A stretch of 64,000 nt of DNA from Dermanyssus gallinae (GCA_003439945.1 QVRM01002192.1:1054001-1118000); one strand, 5' to 3'; shown: positions 1 to 12,149, counted from the first letter of the stretch. Numbers and translations: made by a program. Notes: generated by a model not told the origin, from the letters alone.

Positions 1-1156
1 TGGGACCAACACTATGAAACCTGGCGTACAATGACGTATTGCGCCTGACCGACCTCTCCCCCGGGGCAGAAGCGACCGTCTATGCAGATGACCTAACATT
101 GACAAGTGTGTCCCGCCACGAACCGAGTCTGCCGCTGGATGACACAAAACGGCCTCCAGCTGGTTCCGGAAATAACCGAAGCGATATATCTGACAGGCCG
201 GAAACGCAGCCGGGGCGTGCGTTTCATACTTGACGGTCACCTCATTGCGGTGACAAAAACCGCTAAATACCTGGGTGTCACCCTAGACACTGCCTCACTG
301 GCCGGACGCACATCTCGGCAATATCTAAGAAAGTCCACAAGATTGCCAGGGCATTGGCCAAGATTCTGTCTCGGTCAGGGGGCGCTGACCAGGAGAAGGG
401 AATCTTGATGGCGTCGGCTGCTGAATCTACAATGCTATATGTGGCGCCAGTATGGGCGGATATGGCCCTCCGACCAGCTCGCAAACACGCAGCCCCTCAG
501 ATCTGCTCAAAGAGCAATTGCGCTACGGATCAGCCGAGTCTACAGGACCGTTCGCACGGAGGCGGCCCTGGGACATTATTGCAGGGCAGAAGAGTACCAT
601 GAGACTGGAGGAGAATTTAAACTATAACCAGGCTAGGGAGGCAACAGTGTCGGCCTGGGCTGAGGAATGGGGAGCCCTGTCCTCGCGAGCGGGCTGGACA
701 TGTCGAACACCTTGTCGAGGATCTGGATAAGTAGTATAACGGCCCAGGTCAAGACGCGTTATCGTACTACGTCACGCAGGCCGTTACGGGACACGGTCAA
801 TTTCAGACATATATGATGACGATAGGAAAGTCCCACTCAGACATGTACGTACTATGCCCAACCGAGGCACCAGACGATGTGGACCACACGTTCGCATGGT
901 GCACAGGACTTTTGCCGGTCCTAAACGTATGCACTTGCTGCAGCTGATACAAAGACTATCATAACCTTGGCAATGACGTCACAAAAATCCTGGGCAGAAG
1001 GCGCCTCATACCTTGTCAGGATCATGAGAGAGAAAACTCGCCTCAAGAATGAAAGGTGTTTCTCCATTACTAGGAGGGACCGCGAGAGACCCCCACAGGC
1101 CTCAGTGGCCAGGACGGGAAGGTAGAGCAGATGGCTTCCCATAGCCTCGAAGAACT
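1..1156 (+). mobile_element. R1-like LINE remnant (older host copy, left part)
   Basis: This is the 3' half of ORF2 of an R1-like non-LTR retrotransposon, cut off by the window start. Across several frames one reads the end of reverse transcriptase (RT) domain 4, a YADD box (EATVYADDLTLTS, about 84-110), the thumb (YLTGRKRS, KYLGVTLDT, about 180-300), and then SYYVTQAVTGHGQFQTYM followed by a Cys/His motif (CPTEAPDDVDHTFAWC, about 855-905). The tail LAMTSQKSWAEGASYL (about 965-1015) aligns with the C-terminus of the copy nested next to it. Many frameshifts and stops make it an old pseudogene. The element is interrupted at 1156 by the nested copy and resumes at 5001. Membership in the R1 group is inferred from the C-terminal zinc motif and the RT motifs. 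Confidence 0.85.
1143..1156. repeat. Left target-site duplication of the nested LINE
   Basis: AGCCTCGAAGAACT at 1143-1156 is repeated exactly at 5001-5014, directly after the poly-A of the nested LINE. This is a 14-bp TSD. Confidence 0.9.
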
Positions 1157-1207
1157 CGGCGGCGGCAAGAGCCATATGCTCCCGCAAGACCCTTAAGCTG
1201 GGCTCGA

Positions 1208-1653
1208 GGTGGTGCAGACCTGAGGAGTGGATTAGGCTTCCCAACTGCTACAAGTTTCATAGGCCGGGCCATAAGGCCCAAGACTGAAAAGCAGAGACCC
1301 AGGTGCCTCGGGTATGCCACAAATGTGGTGAACCTGACCGCCTGGTAGCCAATTGCAAAGCAACGACACCAAAGTGTCTGGTCTGCAGAATAGAGGGGCA
1401 CCGAGCGGATAGGATGTCTTGCCCGGCCTATAGGGAGCAAGTCGAGCAGCGGCGAGAGGCCCGAAGGGGCGTCGCCAAAGGACAGGTAGATGGCAAGGAG
1501 ACCCAAGTAGAAGCCCAAATAACCAAGAAGAGCAATAAAAAGGGAAATAAAGACAAGGGGGCTAAGAATAAGAAGACAACCGTTATCCCAGCAGAGGACG
1601 GAAAGGGTGTTTGGAACTTAGTAGGTAGGGGCCCTTTATCCGACCAATGTTAA
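1208..1653 (+). pseudogene. R1-like ORF1 remnant (gag-like, three zinc knuckles)
   Basis: This is the C-terminal part of an ORF1 nucleic-acid-binding protein. Knuckle 1 (about 1240-1287) reads CYKFHRPGHKAQD followed by TGA, so its second Cys is now Phe and its last Cys is a stop codon. Knuckle 2, CHKCGEPDRLVANC (1315-1356), has Arg where His is usual. Knuckle 3, CLVCRIEGHRADRMSC, follows about ten residues later. A lysine-rich tail (KKSNKKGNKDKGAKNKK) follows. The ORF ends in TAA at 1651-1653, and the ATG of ORF2 at 1647 lies inside its last codons, an ORF1/ORF2 overlap of 7 nt. The 5' part of ORF1 is missing because the element is 5'-truncated. Three CCHC knuckles at this position are typical of R1/Jockey-group ORF1 proteins. 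Confidence 0.82.
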
Positions 1654-4600
1654 AGATACTTCAGGTAAACCTTAACCGCTGCAGGACGGCGCATGACATG
1701 CTCGATGAGATAGTACGCAGAGAGTCCATAGGCCTCTGCCTGCTCTCCGAGCCAAACATCGCCTACCAAGCGATCAGCAAGCGGAAGGTAGACTGGGCAT
1801 CTGACGCAGAGGCGGATACCGCAATCTGGTAAACGGGTTCCGAGAGAAACCTCGCGATTAGGGGCGGGGGGTCGGGGAGGGGGTTCTCCTGGCTGGAGAT
1901 TGACCGGGTAGGGGTCTTCTATAGCTGCTACTTCTCTCCCAACAGGGAGGAGGAGGAATTCGAGGAATTTCTCGAGGAACTTGCCTAGAGCGCGGGGGCA
2001 CATGCAGGTAAGAGGGTAGTGATCACCGGGGATTTTAACGCAGCCAGCATAGCACGGGGTAGCCGAACCACAAATAGACGGGCTCAAACTCTACAGGAGT
2101 GGAAAAGAGTCTAATGGTTCTTAATGACGGAAGGGTCCCCACCTTTTCCAGAGGGAGCCAGACGGCCTTCATTGACCTAACAATGGTCAGTAAGGCGGCC
2201 TTTCCACTGGTGGTAGAGTGGAGGGTGAGGGAGACGGAGGAGACCATGAGTGACTACAGATACATCTGTTTCACCATCAGTACCCCCGAGGTGGCCCTCG
2301 CTCCCTAGTAAGAGATGGCAGATGCGGAAACTCAACGCCAAGATTCTAGTGGCTGAAATAGACGAGGGTTGCAAACGACTGGGAGACACAGTGGGGGATG
2401 AATATCAAATAATTAACATACTCTCTACAGCATACGAGAAAGCTGCTCCCTCACAACATCACGGGAGCCGCCACCCTCTCAACTACTGGTGGAACAAAGG
2501 GATCGCAGCTGCCCGCAGGACTTGCGTTAGGCTAGATAGGGTTTTCACGAGAACACGCAGCTGGTTAACGCAATGAAACCGACGGGTGGGATTTTACGGG
2601 GAGCGAGAGACCGCAAGAGCTGAATCCCAATTGACGGAGCACAGGGCTGCTCGACCGAGACTCCGAGGACTCATCGCCAAAAGTAAAGCCCGAGCGGAGA
2701 AAGAGCTGATAGACGCGGTGGAGAGCGACGTATGGGGCCTGCCGTACCGAATAGTTATGGCCAAACTCCGGAGACCTCCCCCGAAACTCCCCCCGGATGT
2801 GCTGCGGGAGACTGTAACCGGTCTTTTTCCGGCACAGCCGCGGAGAGAAAACGAAAAGTTCTCGGTCACCCCGGAAGACATTCCGGAGGGTACGCTGGAG
2901 AAGGTCGAACAAGCCTGGAATCGGTTGGCAACCGGTAAAGCGCCCGGCCTAGACGGAATTCCCCCAGAGGTAACGAGGCTACTGGTCAAAAGGTGGCCTA
3001 AGGTCTTCCAAGACCTTGCCAACAAGCTTCTGAGAGAGGGGAGATTCCCGAGGCTGTGGAAAAGGGCAAGCCTGGTTCTGACCCCTAAACCCGGGAGGAA
3101 GACGGGCCTTCGGCTTACCGGCCCATATGCCTCATTGACGCCATGGGTAAGATCCTGGAGAACGTTATAGTCAAGAGACTAAACGACGAGATTCAGGAAA
3201 AGAACGCCCTATCAGATGCCCAGTACGGTTTCCTGAAAGGCAGATCCGCATTAGGGGCTCTAAAATAGGTTCTGAAACGGGCGGGTGAGGAGACTATGAA
3301 GACCCCTAAAACAAGGGGATTCGTGCTCCTGATCCTCCTGGATGTCAAAAATGCCTTCAACACAATGAATTGGAAAGTAATTGTGGAGGCGATGAAGAGG
3401 AAGGGCGTTTCCCTCTACCTCCGTCGAATGATTTCATCCTACCTGGATGACAGAGGCTTGGTTGCAGGGGGGCAGGAGTACGAGGTTACTGCCGGAGTCC
3501 CACAGGGCTCGATTCTAGGACCCGTGCTCTGGAACATAGCTTACGACGGGGTGCTCGAGATCCGAGGTCTCCTATATGGGGTGGAGACGTTGGCGTACGC
3601 CGATTACCTTGCACTCATGATAACGGCCAGGACCGAAAGAGCCCTGGAGAGCGCCGTCAATGAGGCCTTGTCAATGGTGTCCGAGTGGATGGAGTCCCAT
3701 CACTTGAAACTGGCGTCCGACAAGACGGAGGCGATGTACCTAACAGGCAGAAAGAGGACGACCGGCATTTACCTCGTGATGGCGGGCCACCCGATAGAAA
3801 TCAGAAAAAAGGTAAAATACCTTGGGGTCATGCTAGACACTGGACTGACCGGATCGGCACACGTTAAGTACGTGGCCGAAAAGGCCCAAGGGGTCTCCCT
3901 GAACCTGGCGCGGATCATGCCTAAGGTCGGTGGGGTGGCTGAGGTGAAAAGAAGGCTCCTGGCCTCGGTGGCCGAATCAACGGCGCTATAGCAGCCCCCG
4001 TCTGGGGGGACATGGCAATGCGGACGGCGAAAAATAGGGGGGCACTAAGGTCGACCCAACGAACGCTGACAATCAGGGTAAGCCGGGCGTATCGAACAGT
4101 CTCGATCGAAGCTCTCCTGGTCTTAGCCAAAATGCTGCCATGGGACCTCCTAGTGGCTGAACGAAGTGAAATGTATCTAGACGAAGGTCTGGATCTCACC
4201 AGGGCCAGGAGTGCCACCATATCGGCCTGGCATGAGGAATGGGCGCAGGTAAGACCCGGTGTGACCACAGGGAGCTGGACCAAGAGTCTGATACCGGACC
4301 TCAGGGTATGGTATGACCGCCGACACGGGGAGCTTTCCTACTGGACGACTCAGGTTCTGACCGGACGCAGCCAGTTCCAGAGCTACCTGTCAAGGATCAA
4401 GAAGGCCATCAGCGATATTTGCATACTGTGCGACTCTGGAGAAACGGACAACGTAGAGCATACTGTTCTGCGGTGTGATGCTCTCAGGGAAGCACGGGAC
4501 GCAGCACCAACCGCTGTGAGAGGCCGACCCATCAAGGAGATGGTCGCCCATATGATGACTTCGGCGGAGGCATGGAGGGAGGCGACGAACTTGTTCGACG

Positions 4601-4791
4601 CCGTTTTGACACCCAAGACAGCCAAGGAAACGGCCAGGCGGGAGAGGTTTGAGTGGGTCTCTCGGGAGAGTGGTCGAGACGAGGAGCCGAGGGAAGGGGG
4701 AGGGGGTGGGGAGCAGCCAAGCCCTCATGGTCTCGACGCACCCTCACAGGACGGATTACAAAATGGCATCCCCCTATCCAACCGCAGGTAG
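1647..4791 (+). pseudogene. R1-like ORF2 (endonuclease, reverse transcriptase, Cys/His tail), broken
   Basis: ORF2 begins MLKILQVNLNRCRTAHDML at 1647, the N-terminal block of the endonuclease. It continues in frame past TAA (1830) and TAG (about 1986) to VVITGDFNAAS (about 2020). Frameshifts near 2100 and 2285 follow, then a TGA at 2574. RT domains appear as KAPGLDGIPPEV (about 2938), PICLIDAMGKILE after a frameshift near 3115, AQYGFLKGRS, LLDVKNAFNTM (about 3337) and TAGVPQGSILGPVLW (about 3490). The catalytic box at about 3597 is YADY, so its last Asp is lost. A 1-nt loss near 3989 leads to the C-terminal part (4012-4791), which contains ICILCDSGETDNVEHTVLRC minus its first residues, a Cys/His motif typical of the clade. 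The protein would have made new copies by target-primed reverse transcription; this copy cannot. Confidence 0.88.
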
Positions 4792-5000
4792 ACAGGCGGG
4801 ATGATAATCAGGGATAGAGCTGATTGAAGGAGAACGGCAGAGACGCCTCTCCCACGGCTTCGATGTAATGCCAAAGTAATACCGAGCCTGGGGTGTGGGG
4901 AGGAATCCGGGTTTAATGGATTTGCGAGTCTCACACTAGTCACGCAGGCTGCTAGTGGCGCATTTGCATCATGCATTCCCGAAACCTTCCAAAAAAAAAA
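4792..5000 (+). repeat. 3' UTR and poly-A of the nested R1-like LINE
   Basis: This non-coding tail follows the ORF2 stop and ends in about 11 A residues. The segment 4865-4990 (CTGCTAGTGGCGCAT and neighbours) recurs almost unchanged in reverse orientation at 47499-47645, and in more diverged form at about 6145-6240. It is therefore the 3' end of a repeat family rather than local sequence. Confidence 0.85.
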
Positions 5001-5165
5001 AGCCTCGAAGAACTGGCAAAGATTACCGAACCGTAGGGATCTAAACGTGAGGGCTAGGGTTTTTAGTGGGTAACCCCAAACTATCGGGGAGCACCACACT
5101 ACACACGCACTCCACCACATTGGCGTTGGGTGTGCATAAAGCATTTTCCCAAACCTCACGAAAAA
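5001..5165 (+). mobile_element. R1-like LINE remnant (older host copy, right part: 3' UTR)
   Basis: This continues the element at 1-1156 after the nested insertion, and starts with the second TSD copy. The segment 5055-5165 contains GGTTTTTAGTGGGTAACC, then GTGTGCATAAAGCATTTTCC, and ends at a short A run. The same block, in reverse orientation, forms the 3' end of the minus-strand R1-like LINE at about 30925-31030, which identifies it as a shared 3' UTR of this R1-like family. Confidence 0.75.
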
Positions 5166-5720
5166 AGATGTCGGTGTTGTTAATACACGCCCACCTCGGT
5201 TTTCCGTCAGCCATGGGTTTCTGCGCGTTCCGGGTCCTGTTCGTTTTCTTCACGCTAACCTTTTCTTTTAGCATGGAGTCTAAACACGTGAATGATATCG
5301 AGGTGTGCAATTTGCTGCATGGGAACCGGTTAATTACCGGCGATTCTACGTTGGAGCTCCGTGTGCAATACCCACAGTTCCATTAAATTTACCTGAGCAC
5401 ACACAAACGGTCCTTCATCAGAACAACTAAAGCTGGGTTCTTGTGATTCACAGACCGGCACGACATGGCAAAAAAGGGCAGTAAACAGAAATACACCAAA
5501 GGAATATAGCCAGCTCTAGGCGACGGGTCAACGGGTTGGCGCAAACTCCCTAGTGTTTCAATTTAGTTATTCGATCCGCCCTCACTTGGCCATTTGTCAA
5601 GCAAACAATTCATTGACGAACTCACTGCGGGCCACGACTTTTCAAGTGATTGATTACTGACTTTAAACATTAGGTTAATGGGGCGTACATTAAAAGGTGT
5701 TCTAGCAATTCGCATTTTCT
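5166..5720. other. No recognised feature
   Basis: An open frame spans the LINE tail and this stretch (5066-5386), but it resembles nothing I know and crosses the element boundary, so I do not call a gene. I see no RNA gene or repeat. Confidence 0.4.
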
Positions 5721-5734
5721 TAGTTGACGTTAAA

Positions 5735-6065
5735 CAGATATGTTGCTTTTTATGAAGAGTAAATCATTACTAGGAACAACGTCACACAACACGCTTAGAT
5801 GGCACGTGATCTGCAGGCGTCTTAGAAATGTGTCTTGAACGCCTTCGACAAACTTTCTGTACTTAGATAGATGGGGCTCCCAGACAGGAGAGCAATATGA
5901 AAGTTTGGGAAGAACAATATATTTATAAAGGGGCATGTATACATGAAGACAAACAAAGCAAGAAAACCAGTCACACAACCAGAATTCAGCACAAATTGCC
6001 TTTTAACTTGACAGACGTGAAAATCTAGTGAACCGTCGCACAACAGAAACACCGAGGCAAGTGGC
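5735..6065 (-). mobile_element. CR1-like LINE fragment (RT C-terminal region)
   Basis: The minus strand reads LYKYIVLPKLSYCSPVW then EPHLSKYRKFVEGVQDTFLR. This matches the post-RT connection region of CR1-like LINEs and is similar to LYNSLVVPELTYCCEVW and RPYLGKYIEAMERVQ in the CR1-like element at 39-44 kb. Only about 80 codons are readable. Flanking frames are scrambled and no ends are visible. Confidence 0.7.
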
Positions 6066-6144
6066 TGTACAGGCAAAAAACAGTAAAAGCCGGATCCAGA
6101 ATGAACACAGTGCAGTGAACGGCTGATCTAAAAAAAAACATGCT

Positions 6145-6240
6145 TCGCTAGCATCTGTCAGCTACAAGTGTGGGATTCACAAACCCACCTAATCCGTTTT
6201 CCTTCTCATCCCCCCCAAATTCGGAATTGCGTGGCATTTA
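6145..6240 (-). repeat. Diverged R1-like LINE tail fragment
   Basis: CACAAACCCACCTAATCC followed by a C-rich run and GGCATTTA is collinear with the LINE tail copy at 47499-47645 (CGCAAACCCACTAAACCC, C-rich run, GGCATTACA). I judge it to be an old copy of the same 3' UTR. No poly-A or TSD is visible, so this rests on similarity alone. Confidence 0.5.
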
Positions 6241-6244
6241 TTTG

Positions 6245-7877
6245 ACCACGCTTTCTGCGTACTAAACGCCCTGAACAAGTGGACGCCTTATTGTAGGGTG
6301 CTCACGTTGCTCCGTGCTTATCCTGTATCGTCAACACGATACAATAGTCTCTAAAATCTATTACTTTACCTAGGCGTTGCTATTCCACTGTTTCACTGAG
6401 GCGTTATGATTTTTCTCTCCTCTTCTAGCCATTCCCCGGTAATCTGTGATGTTCCACTGACGGAGAAAAAATACCGAACTTCTAATTGATATGTCAAGCA
6501 GTGAAGGTAAAGCATTATGCAACTAGTGAACGAGGGGAAAGCAGGGCATCTCAGGAAGCGTAGACAAATGGCAAACTCTCCTAGCAAACGTCGTTGCAGC
6601 ATCGTTTGGTTCCAGTTTCGACTTTCAGCCGAGATAAGGCAATGCCTATCTCCAGGGAATATGGTTATCCTTTGTACCATTGTACCTAAGGATTCATGTC
6701 AACGCGGAGGTTAGCATTCATATTTGTCATCATTTGATATGCAAGAGAAACTAAAAACTAATGCATAAAGCATAAACGATCTGCCGACACATGCCTGATT
6801 AAAATTATACGATCAAAAACAAGCAGCAGATCAAGGCATTAAGGTACTTGGATTGCCCAAAGAAGTTCGACGAACCGTCGACTATCTGTGGATAAACTCA
6901 AATAACTTGAAATAGAGAGAAACTAGAGTCGTTAAGCAGCTCTCATCGAATGCCTGTAGAAAAGTAGGTAGGCAGTAGCAATTACCTGGTAAATTAATAA
7001 AAATGGCCATTAATATGGGTAGTCTTCAACAAAGATCTTGATAATCGATATTTGCTTATTGCAGAGAAAACTACTCTGGTGGATATATTTGCATGCTTTA
7101 AACATGTATGGGTTATATTAGCTTTAGAAGAATTCACATTGTATTTAATTAGGAGAAGACATATTGGTTTTAATGGGTTGGCATCGCCGTACGGCCTAAG
7201 GCTCTTACTGTGTTGCACCAATGCGTTTAAAGGCTTGCACATGTGTCCTTAGGCTCATTTGCTTGCACGGAACAGGGCATTAAGAAAATGAATTTTTTAG
7301 TAGTTAAAAGGCGTATGATCTCTATGACGCTGCGAGTACGCAAACGCGCAAAGGCTTCGCCTGAAGTGTGTCTGTGAGAATATTAAGCTTAGAGTATTGA
7401 GGGAGTAGTCGTAGAGATAGTTAGCATATGTATAATGTTTACATAGATGCTAATGCGGCAGATTTCGTAATAATACATTAACAAATTAATTGGCAGTCAA
7501 TAACTATGTCAGGGATTGAATAGAGGTTAGTAGAATGCTGATTTTGTAATTGAAGAAGAATAGGGCTGCAGCCGAAATTAGTGTACAGCCAAAATTCGTT
7601 AGCGTATCGTGATCGGTACAGACGCAACAGTTCCGCTGGCAGCATCAGGATACGGTATGGCAGAATGAGGCTTTTGAGCAGATCTATCTCCGGTCAGCCC
7701 AACCATGCGTTGCATAGTTATACATCGTCTCTTCGTTATGTGGACATGAGGAAGGTTCGAAGCCAAACAATGGCTAACTAGACCGGGCTTCTTCCTGTCG
7801 CTCAGGCTCATGAAGTCTAACGCAACATGGCAGAAAGGCAGGCATCATTATGGCGCTAGCTATGTTATCCAGAAGTT
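6245..7877. other. No recognised feature
   Basis: AT-rich sequence with only short open frames and no recognisable domains. No microsatellite, RNA gene or element end was found by eye. Confidence 0.4.
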
Positions 7878-8100
<223 letters not shown>

Positions 8101-8250
8101 CCTCGTCTCCATTGGCATTCATTTGCTCTACTACGGATGCTGTCACTGCTGCTGCTACTGCTGCTGCTGCTTCACTCGGCAGCGACGAGTATCAGAGTCT
8201 GCCCGGCTCTGGCAACGGGATTGGACGCTGTCAGGAGGTGATCAGGTAAG
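8101..8250 (+). other. Possible exon with strong splice donor (speculative)
   Basis: Directly after the TTG tract the sequence turns GC-rich and stays open in one frame, reading STTDAVTAAATAAAASL then GSDEYQSLPGSGNGIG. It ends at CAG|GTAAGT (8244-8252), a full consensus 5' splice site. GC-rich sequence continues to about 8740. This could be the first exon of a host gene, but I cannot find a matching acceptor or a known domain. Chance occurrence is quite possible. Confidence 0.25.
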
Positions 8251-9460
8251 TGGTTTTGTGAGCAGCCGCCGCCGCCGTCGCCGCAGGAGAAGAAGTCGTT
8301 GCCTTCGTGGCACCTATACGTACGAAGCTGTGCTGTTTCCGTCCGTTTGCCGCCCCGGCAGTCCTTTGTTGGCGTTGATCTATCTATGTAAGTATAAACT
8401 GCGTCTCCGTTGTCGAGCCAGTGGCGGCATGCTGTTATCGTCGATCGCCGCCCGATATCGCCGGCCCAATCTTCGCCATCTCACTGTTGTCAGGTCTGCG
8501 CAAAAACACTCGGCACCGCCATTGACAACAGAGTAACGACGGCTCTGCCGGTCTCAAGGCTGCTAAACTTTGGTGCGGCAGGTTTTTGACAGCCGGCGGC
8601 GGCGGCGCGAGCAATGCAGCGTAGTTGTAGCGCTTTAACGAACCTCAAGGAAGCGTGAGTCCTCATAAAGATCACGATCGCACACGGCCAGCATCGACCA
8701 GTTTGTCCTGGCCACGACGGCCACAGAGCTATACTCTACAGCTCCACGAAGACAATCCCTTAGATTCTCCGAGCGGATCTAGAGGAGAGGACTTTTTGCC
8801 CCTTATAGGCAAAAAGTGCTCTTGCAAGTGATCCAAGCCAATAAATTGAAGCGATATCAATCATATTTTAAGCGGCAAATTTGCAATTTATATTGACCGT
8901 GTCTGTGCTGTAAATTAGCTAACATACTGGTGATATGTTTGTCAGAAACAACCTTTTTAAATGATTTCATGAAGGAAACATGCTTTTTTAGTGACAATGC
9001 ATAAGAGCTTTAGTAACAGACATGAATAATTTACTAATTTAAAACTCGTAACCTTAATTTTCTAACGTATAATATTATTGGCATTTTGGTCTTTAAGGAA
9101 TGACGTGTGTCTATTTCACAAGTAGTTATCGCGAAGAAGGTTTGTAAATTTCCACAGGAGCATATCATTCACAACATTTTCGGTTTTAACATTTTAGCAC
9201 AATATTTATTTGTTAGATGGTTGACGTTGAACTTGAAACGTGGAAATCATATTGAACATGTTTGCCATACTGCTGACGTCTTGTTTTCAAACCTCTGCAA
9301 GGTGCCACTACATGTTTTTTCGTAACTCATTTACGATAATAGGTATTTACGTTTGTGTACAATACACTTACATGCAATTCTACAGAGAACATTATTCTCT
9401 ATGTTCGTCAGCTTTCCAGGCTCTTGTGTCTGCGCACGATTAAGAGTATGTCGATATCTA
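8251..9460. other. GC-rich then AT-rich spacer; one perfect hairpin
   Basis: The first 500 bp are GC-rich, with CCGCCGCCGTCGCCGC at about 8265 and GGCGGCGGCGGC near 8596. A perfect 10-bp stem with a 7-nt loop lies at 8791-8817 (ACTTTTTGCC, CCTTATA, GGCAAAAAGT). The rest is AT-rich. I see no gene. Confidence 0.5.
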
Positions 9461-9467
9461 AAAAGAG

Positions 9468-10390
9468 TTGTGTCTACAAACTACTCTGACGGCACTGGCG
9501 TTTCTTCCAGATGAGCACCATGGCTTCAGGACTGGGCGTTCCACTATCTCAGCCTGTGAAGTACTTCTTGAGCAGATCACAATCTTATTAAACCAGAAAG
9601 AACTTCATTTGTTCGTGGTTTATGTTGATATTAAATCTGCCTTCGACATCCCGTGATATTGTCTTGAAGAAAATAGGACAGGCTGTAGTTGGACCACGAA
9701 TGCTTACTCTAGTCAGCGCACTTCTGAGGGCTATCCAGATTATCCTCGATGATGGTTTGTGCGAGTATAACACGTTCGGTCAGAAGCTTGGGTATTTACA
9801 AGACGAAAATCTCAGCTTATTGTTATTTATAACGTCACTCAGCGATCTGTCACGTTATAAAAAAGCGGCACTTAACGGCTACGATCCTGCTCTACGCAGA
9901 TGATCTGGTAATATTAAACATAATTCGTACTGACCTGCAGGCTGCGCTTTGCGCACTTGATGATTTTTTTACCACAGAAGGGCCTTATAGTATAGGTGTC
10001 AAAAACCAGAGTTGTAAAGGTTCGGTGCGCAGGTTCGCGCAGATAAACTGCAACTTTACGGCGAGCAAGTGCAGTTCGTAGAAACCGTTAGCTATATCGG
10101 GGTAACTTTCTCGTCTCGAGGTACAACCTTTTCACAACGCCATGATATTATTCACGCTCAAAGTGGCATCCGTAGCTGCTTACGGTATCCAAGTGACATA
10201 GAAACATCTTAACATTTTGCATGTATCGCAGTTGATAGAGGCCTAGTTAATACAAGTATGTCTCTTTCTCTGGCTGCAATCTCTCTTTATCGATGAACTC
10301 GTAAACCACTTTAATTCACCGCAGACAGTCACCCTGGAAACGTTTCGGCACGATATTCTCAAAAATGCCTCTCATTCTCAGATAATTCTA
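9468..10390 (+). mobile_element. Decayed LINE reverse transcriptase
   Basis: Reading across frames gives EHHGFRTGRSTISACEVLL (RT domain 2, about 9510-9560), VVYVDIKSAFD (domain 3 with the first catalytic Asp, about 9617), LGYLQDENLSLLLF (degenerate QGDPLSPLLF-type domain 4, about 9790), TILLYADDLVIL (catalytic box, about 9882-9917) and QFVETVSYIGVTFSSRGTTF (thumb, about 10070-10130). At least three frame changes and several stops occur. The GDPLS-like domain 4 separates it from the R1-like copies in the window. I cannot assign the clade. Confidence 0.82.
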
Positions 10391-10464
10391 TTTATCACCA
10401 GCTGTGACTAACCAGGCCCGGAAGGAGTCTCTCCGCCCTTGTCGTCACTTCACCACACGCTACA

Positions 10465-10665
10465 GTGTTCACGAATTTCAGTATCTATTATGGCGGTCTG
10501 CTGGGTTCCATGAACCCAAGAAGAACTGCAAATGCCGTTGTTGTGGCGGTCTATGTCCCCTATATCGCATACCCGACTGTACCGAATCCGTGTTGCTCTC
10601 TTAGCTCCAGCGAGGATACTTATGAACCATATGTACGAGGAGTCTTAGGTTGGCCAAAACAGTGA
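10465..10665 (+). pseudogene. Possible RNase H-like remnant of the same LINE
   Basis: An open frame starts MFTNFSIYYGGLLGS. It could be a decayed (I/V)(F/Y)TDGS motif that opens an RNase H domain, which some LINE clades carry after RT. Asp-Gly would have become Asn-Phe. No other RNase H motif is visible, so this is weak. Confidence 0.25.
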
Positions 10666-10669
10666 CACT

Positions 10670-12145
10670 CAAAGCATATCTCCACTTGACTTGTGATAAG
10701 CTCAAACTTAGCGTTATTGTTCATCTGTTAAAACTATTAATTGTTTCTTATATTTCGTCGTATGGTTAAATATAAACAAATTCCAAAATTTAAGGTGTCA
10801 CGTGACGTTCCAGAGTCAATGTTGGCTCGATGTGTAATATGACTGCCGTAAGCCGTTTTCCCCCTTGCCTCGATATCGCTTTCCCATAGAGGCCCGTGCT
10901 AACAGAGAAGGAAGGTTAGCGGCCACCACGTAAAGGTTGTACACCAGATGCTTACATCTCGTATACCACAATAATTTTGTTAGATATTTGGCTTACATCT
11001 TGAGTCAACCAGACTGTCATCCATAGATTGCGCGCTGAATGTGTGCGTTCTATAAACGTGATAACAACATCACAGATTTGTTACTTTTGCGAATTTAGTA
11101 CTTATTTTTATTTGAGTTGCCAATGTTGAATGTATTTCTGGCGTAGCAGAATTTTTGCGGACAACGCGTTCTGTTGCCAAATTTTGAGAACTGATACCCG
11201 GCAATAAATTTAAGTACCTCCTACTCCTAAACAGATCATATCGGCCGTCCTGCCGTCTAATAGCCTTGAAAAATTAAGTTATTTCAACGAATTTTACGGC
11301 ATCTTAAATGGAGTGAAGCGGTTGCAATAGACTTACATATATAAAATAAGTAATAATTATTTATTCACGGATTAGTATGCATGCTTCACAAATGGTTTGC
11401 ATGTAGGTGCTTTATGAGATGATTTAAGTCATACTATGCAGTTAAATAAAAATAAAGGTCTGGGAGAAAATTAAAGTTACGGAGAATGTAACGTAGATAC
11501 GGTTGGATAGGTTGTCTTTGCTCTCGTGGACCCTCCAGTTGGTTAATCAGTAAAGTAATTCTTTCTGAAGCAAACGTCAAATCTGACATTGATGTGTGTC
11601 TGCCGTTATTAAAGGGAAACCCTGGGGGTGCTCATACGTTGTAAATCGGCCAGGGTTGCACATTCTAGAAGGATTTCTCCTCTCCTTGATGAGGACCTGC
11701 CTCTTTAATGACTGAGGGCCGCATGGAAGTCCCTTCCCACAATCTTATTCTCCGCATACAAAACTGGGTGTGTCGCACATATGGCCGCATATGAAATTTC
11801 GGTACAGTCCGTAGCCTTATCGCAAACATTCAGGCACAGTGAACATTGTGGTTTTAAAGTAATTTCGCTTGCGGCACCGGGTCCAACCATACTGTATATG
11901 TCTTTGAGCCTTTAAGCTTATTCGGGGGGCATTTTAGCAATGCATAGGTAATTGTCTTGCTGCACTGCCTCGGTTTTCGAGCCCGATGATCCACATACTC
12001 GGCTATAAGTGAAGTCCTAAACAGCTAAAACAGAGAGATTTAGAGCAACCGGTCGCATTACCTGGTCCCATTGTTCGTAGGACGTCATAAACAATGCACT
12101 TGTATACAAAAGCGTGTCCCCCTAGCTATAAATTATCTTAGCGCC
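10670..12145. other. No recognised feature
   Basis: AT-rich sequence with scattered short frames. No domain, microsatellite or terminal repeat could be recognised. Confidence 0.4.
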
Positions 12146-12149
12146 GTAC

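Larger units (their letters stand above)
1157..5000 (+). mobile_element. R1-like LINE, nested insertion with 14-bp TSD
   Basis: A 3.84-kb, 5'-truncated R1-like LINE lies inside the older LINE. It holds the 3' part of ORF1 (three zinc knuckles), then ORF2 with an apurinic-type endonuclease, reverse transcriptase and a C-terminal Cys/His motif, about 200 bp of 3' UTR, and a poly-A tract at about 4990-5000. The same 14 bp, AGCCTCGAAGAACT, flank it at 1143-1156 and 5001-5014, the expected target-site duplication of target-primed reverse transcription. Removing the insert rejoins the host element. Multiple stops and frameshifts, and YADY in place of YADD, show the copy is dead. Its 3' UTR (4865-4990) recurs on the minus strand at 47499-47645. 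Confidence 0.92.
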
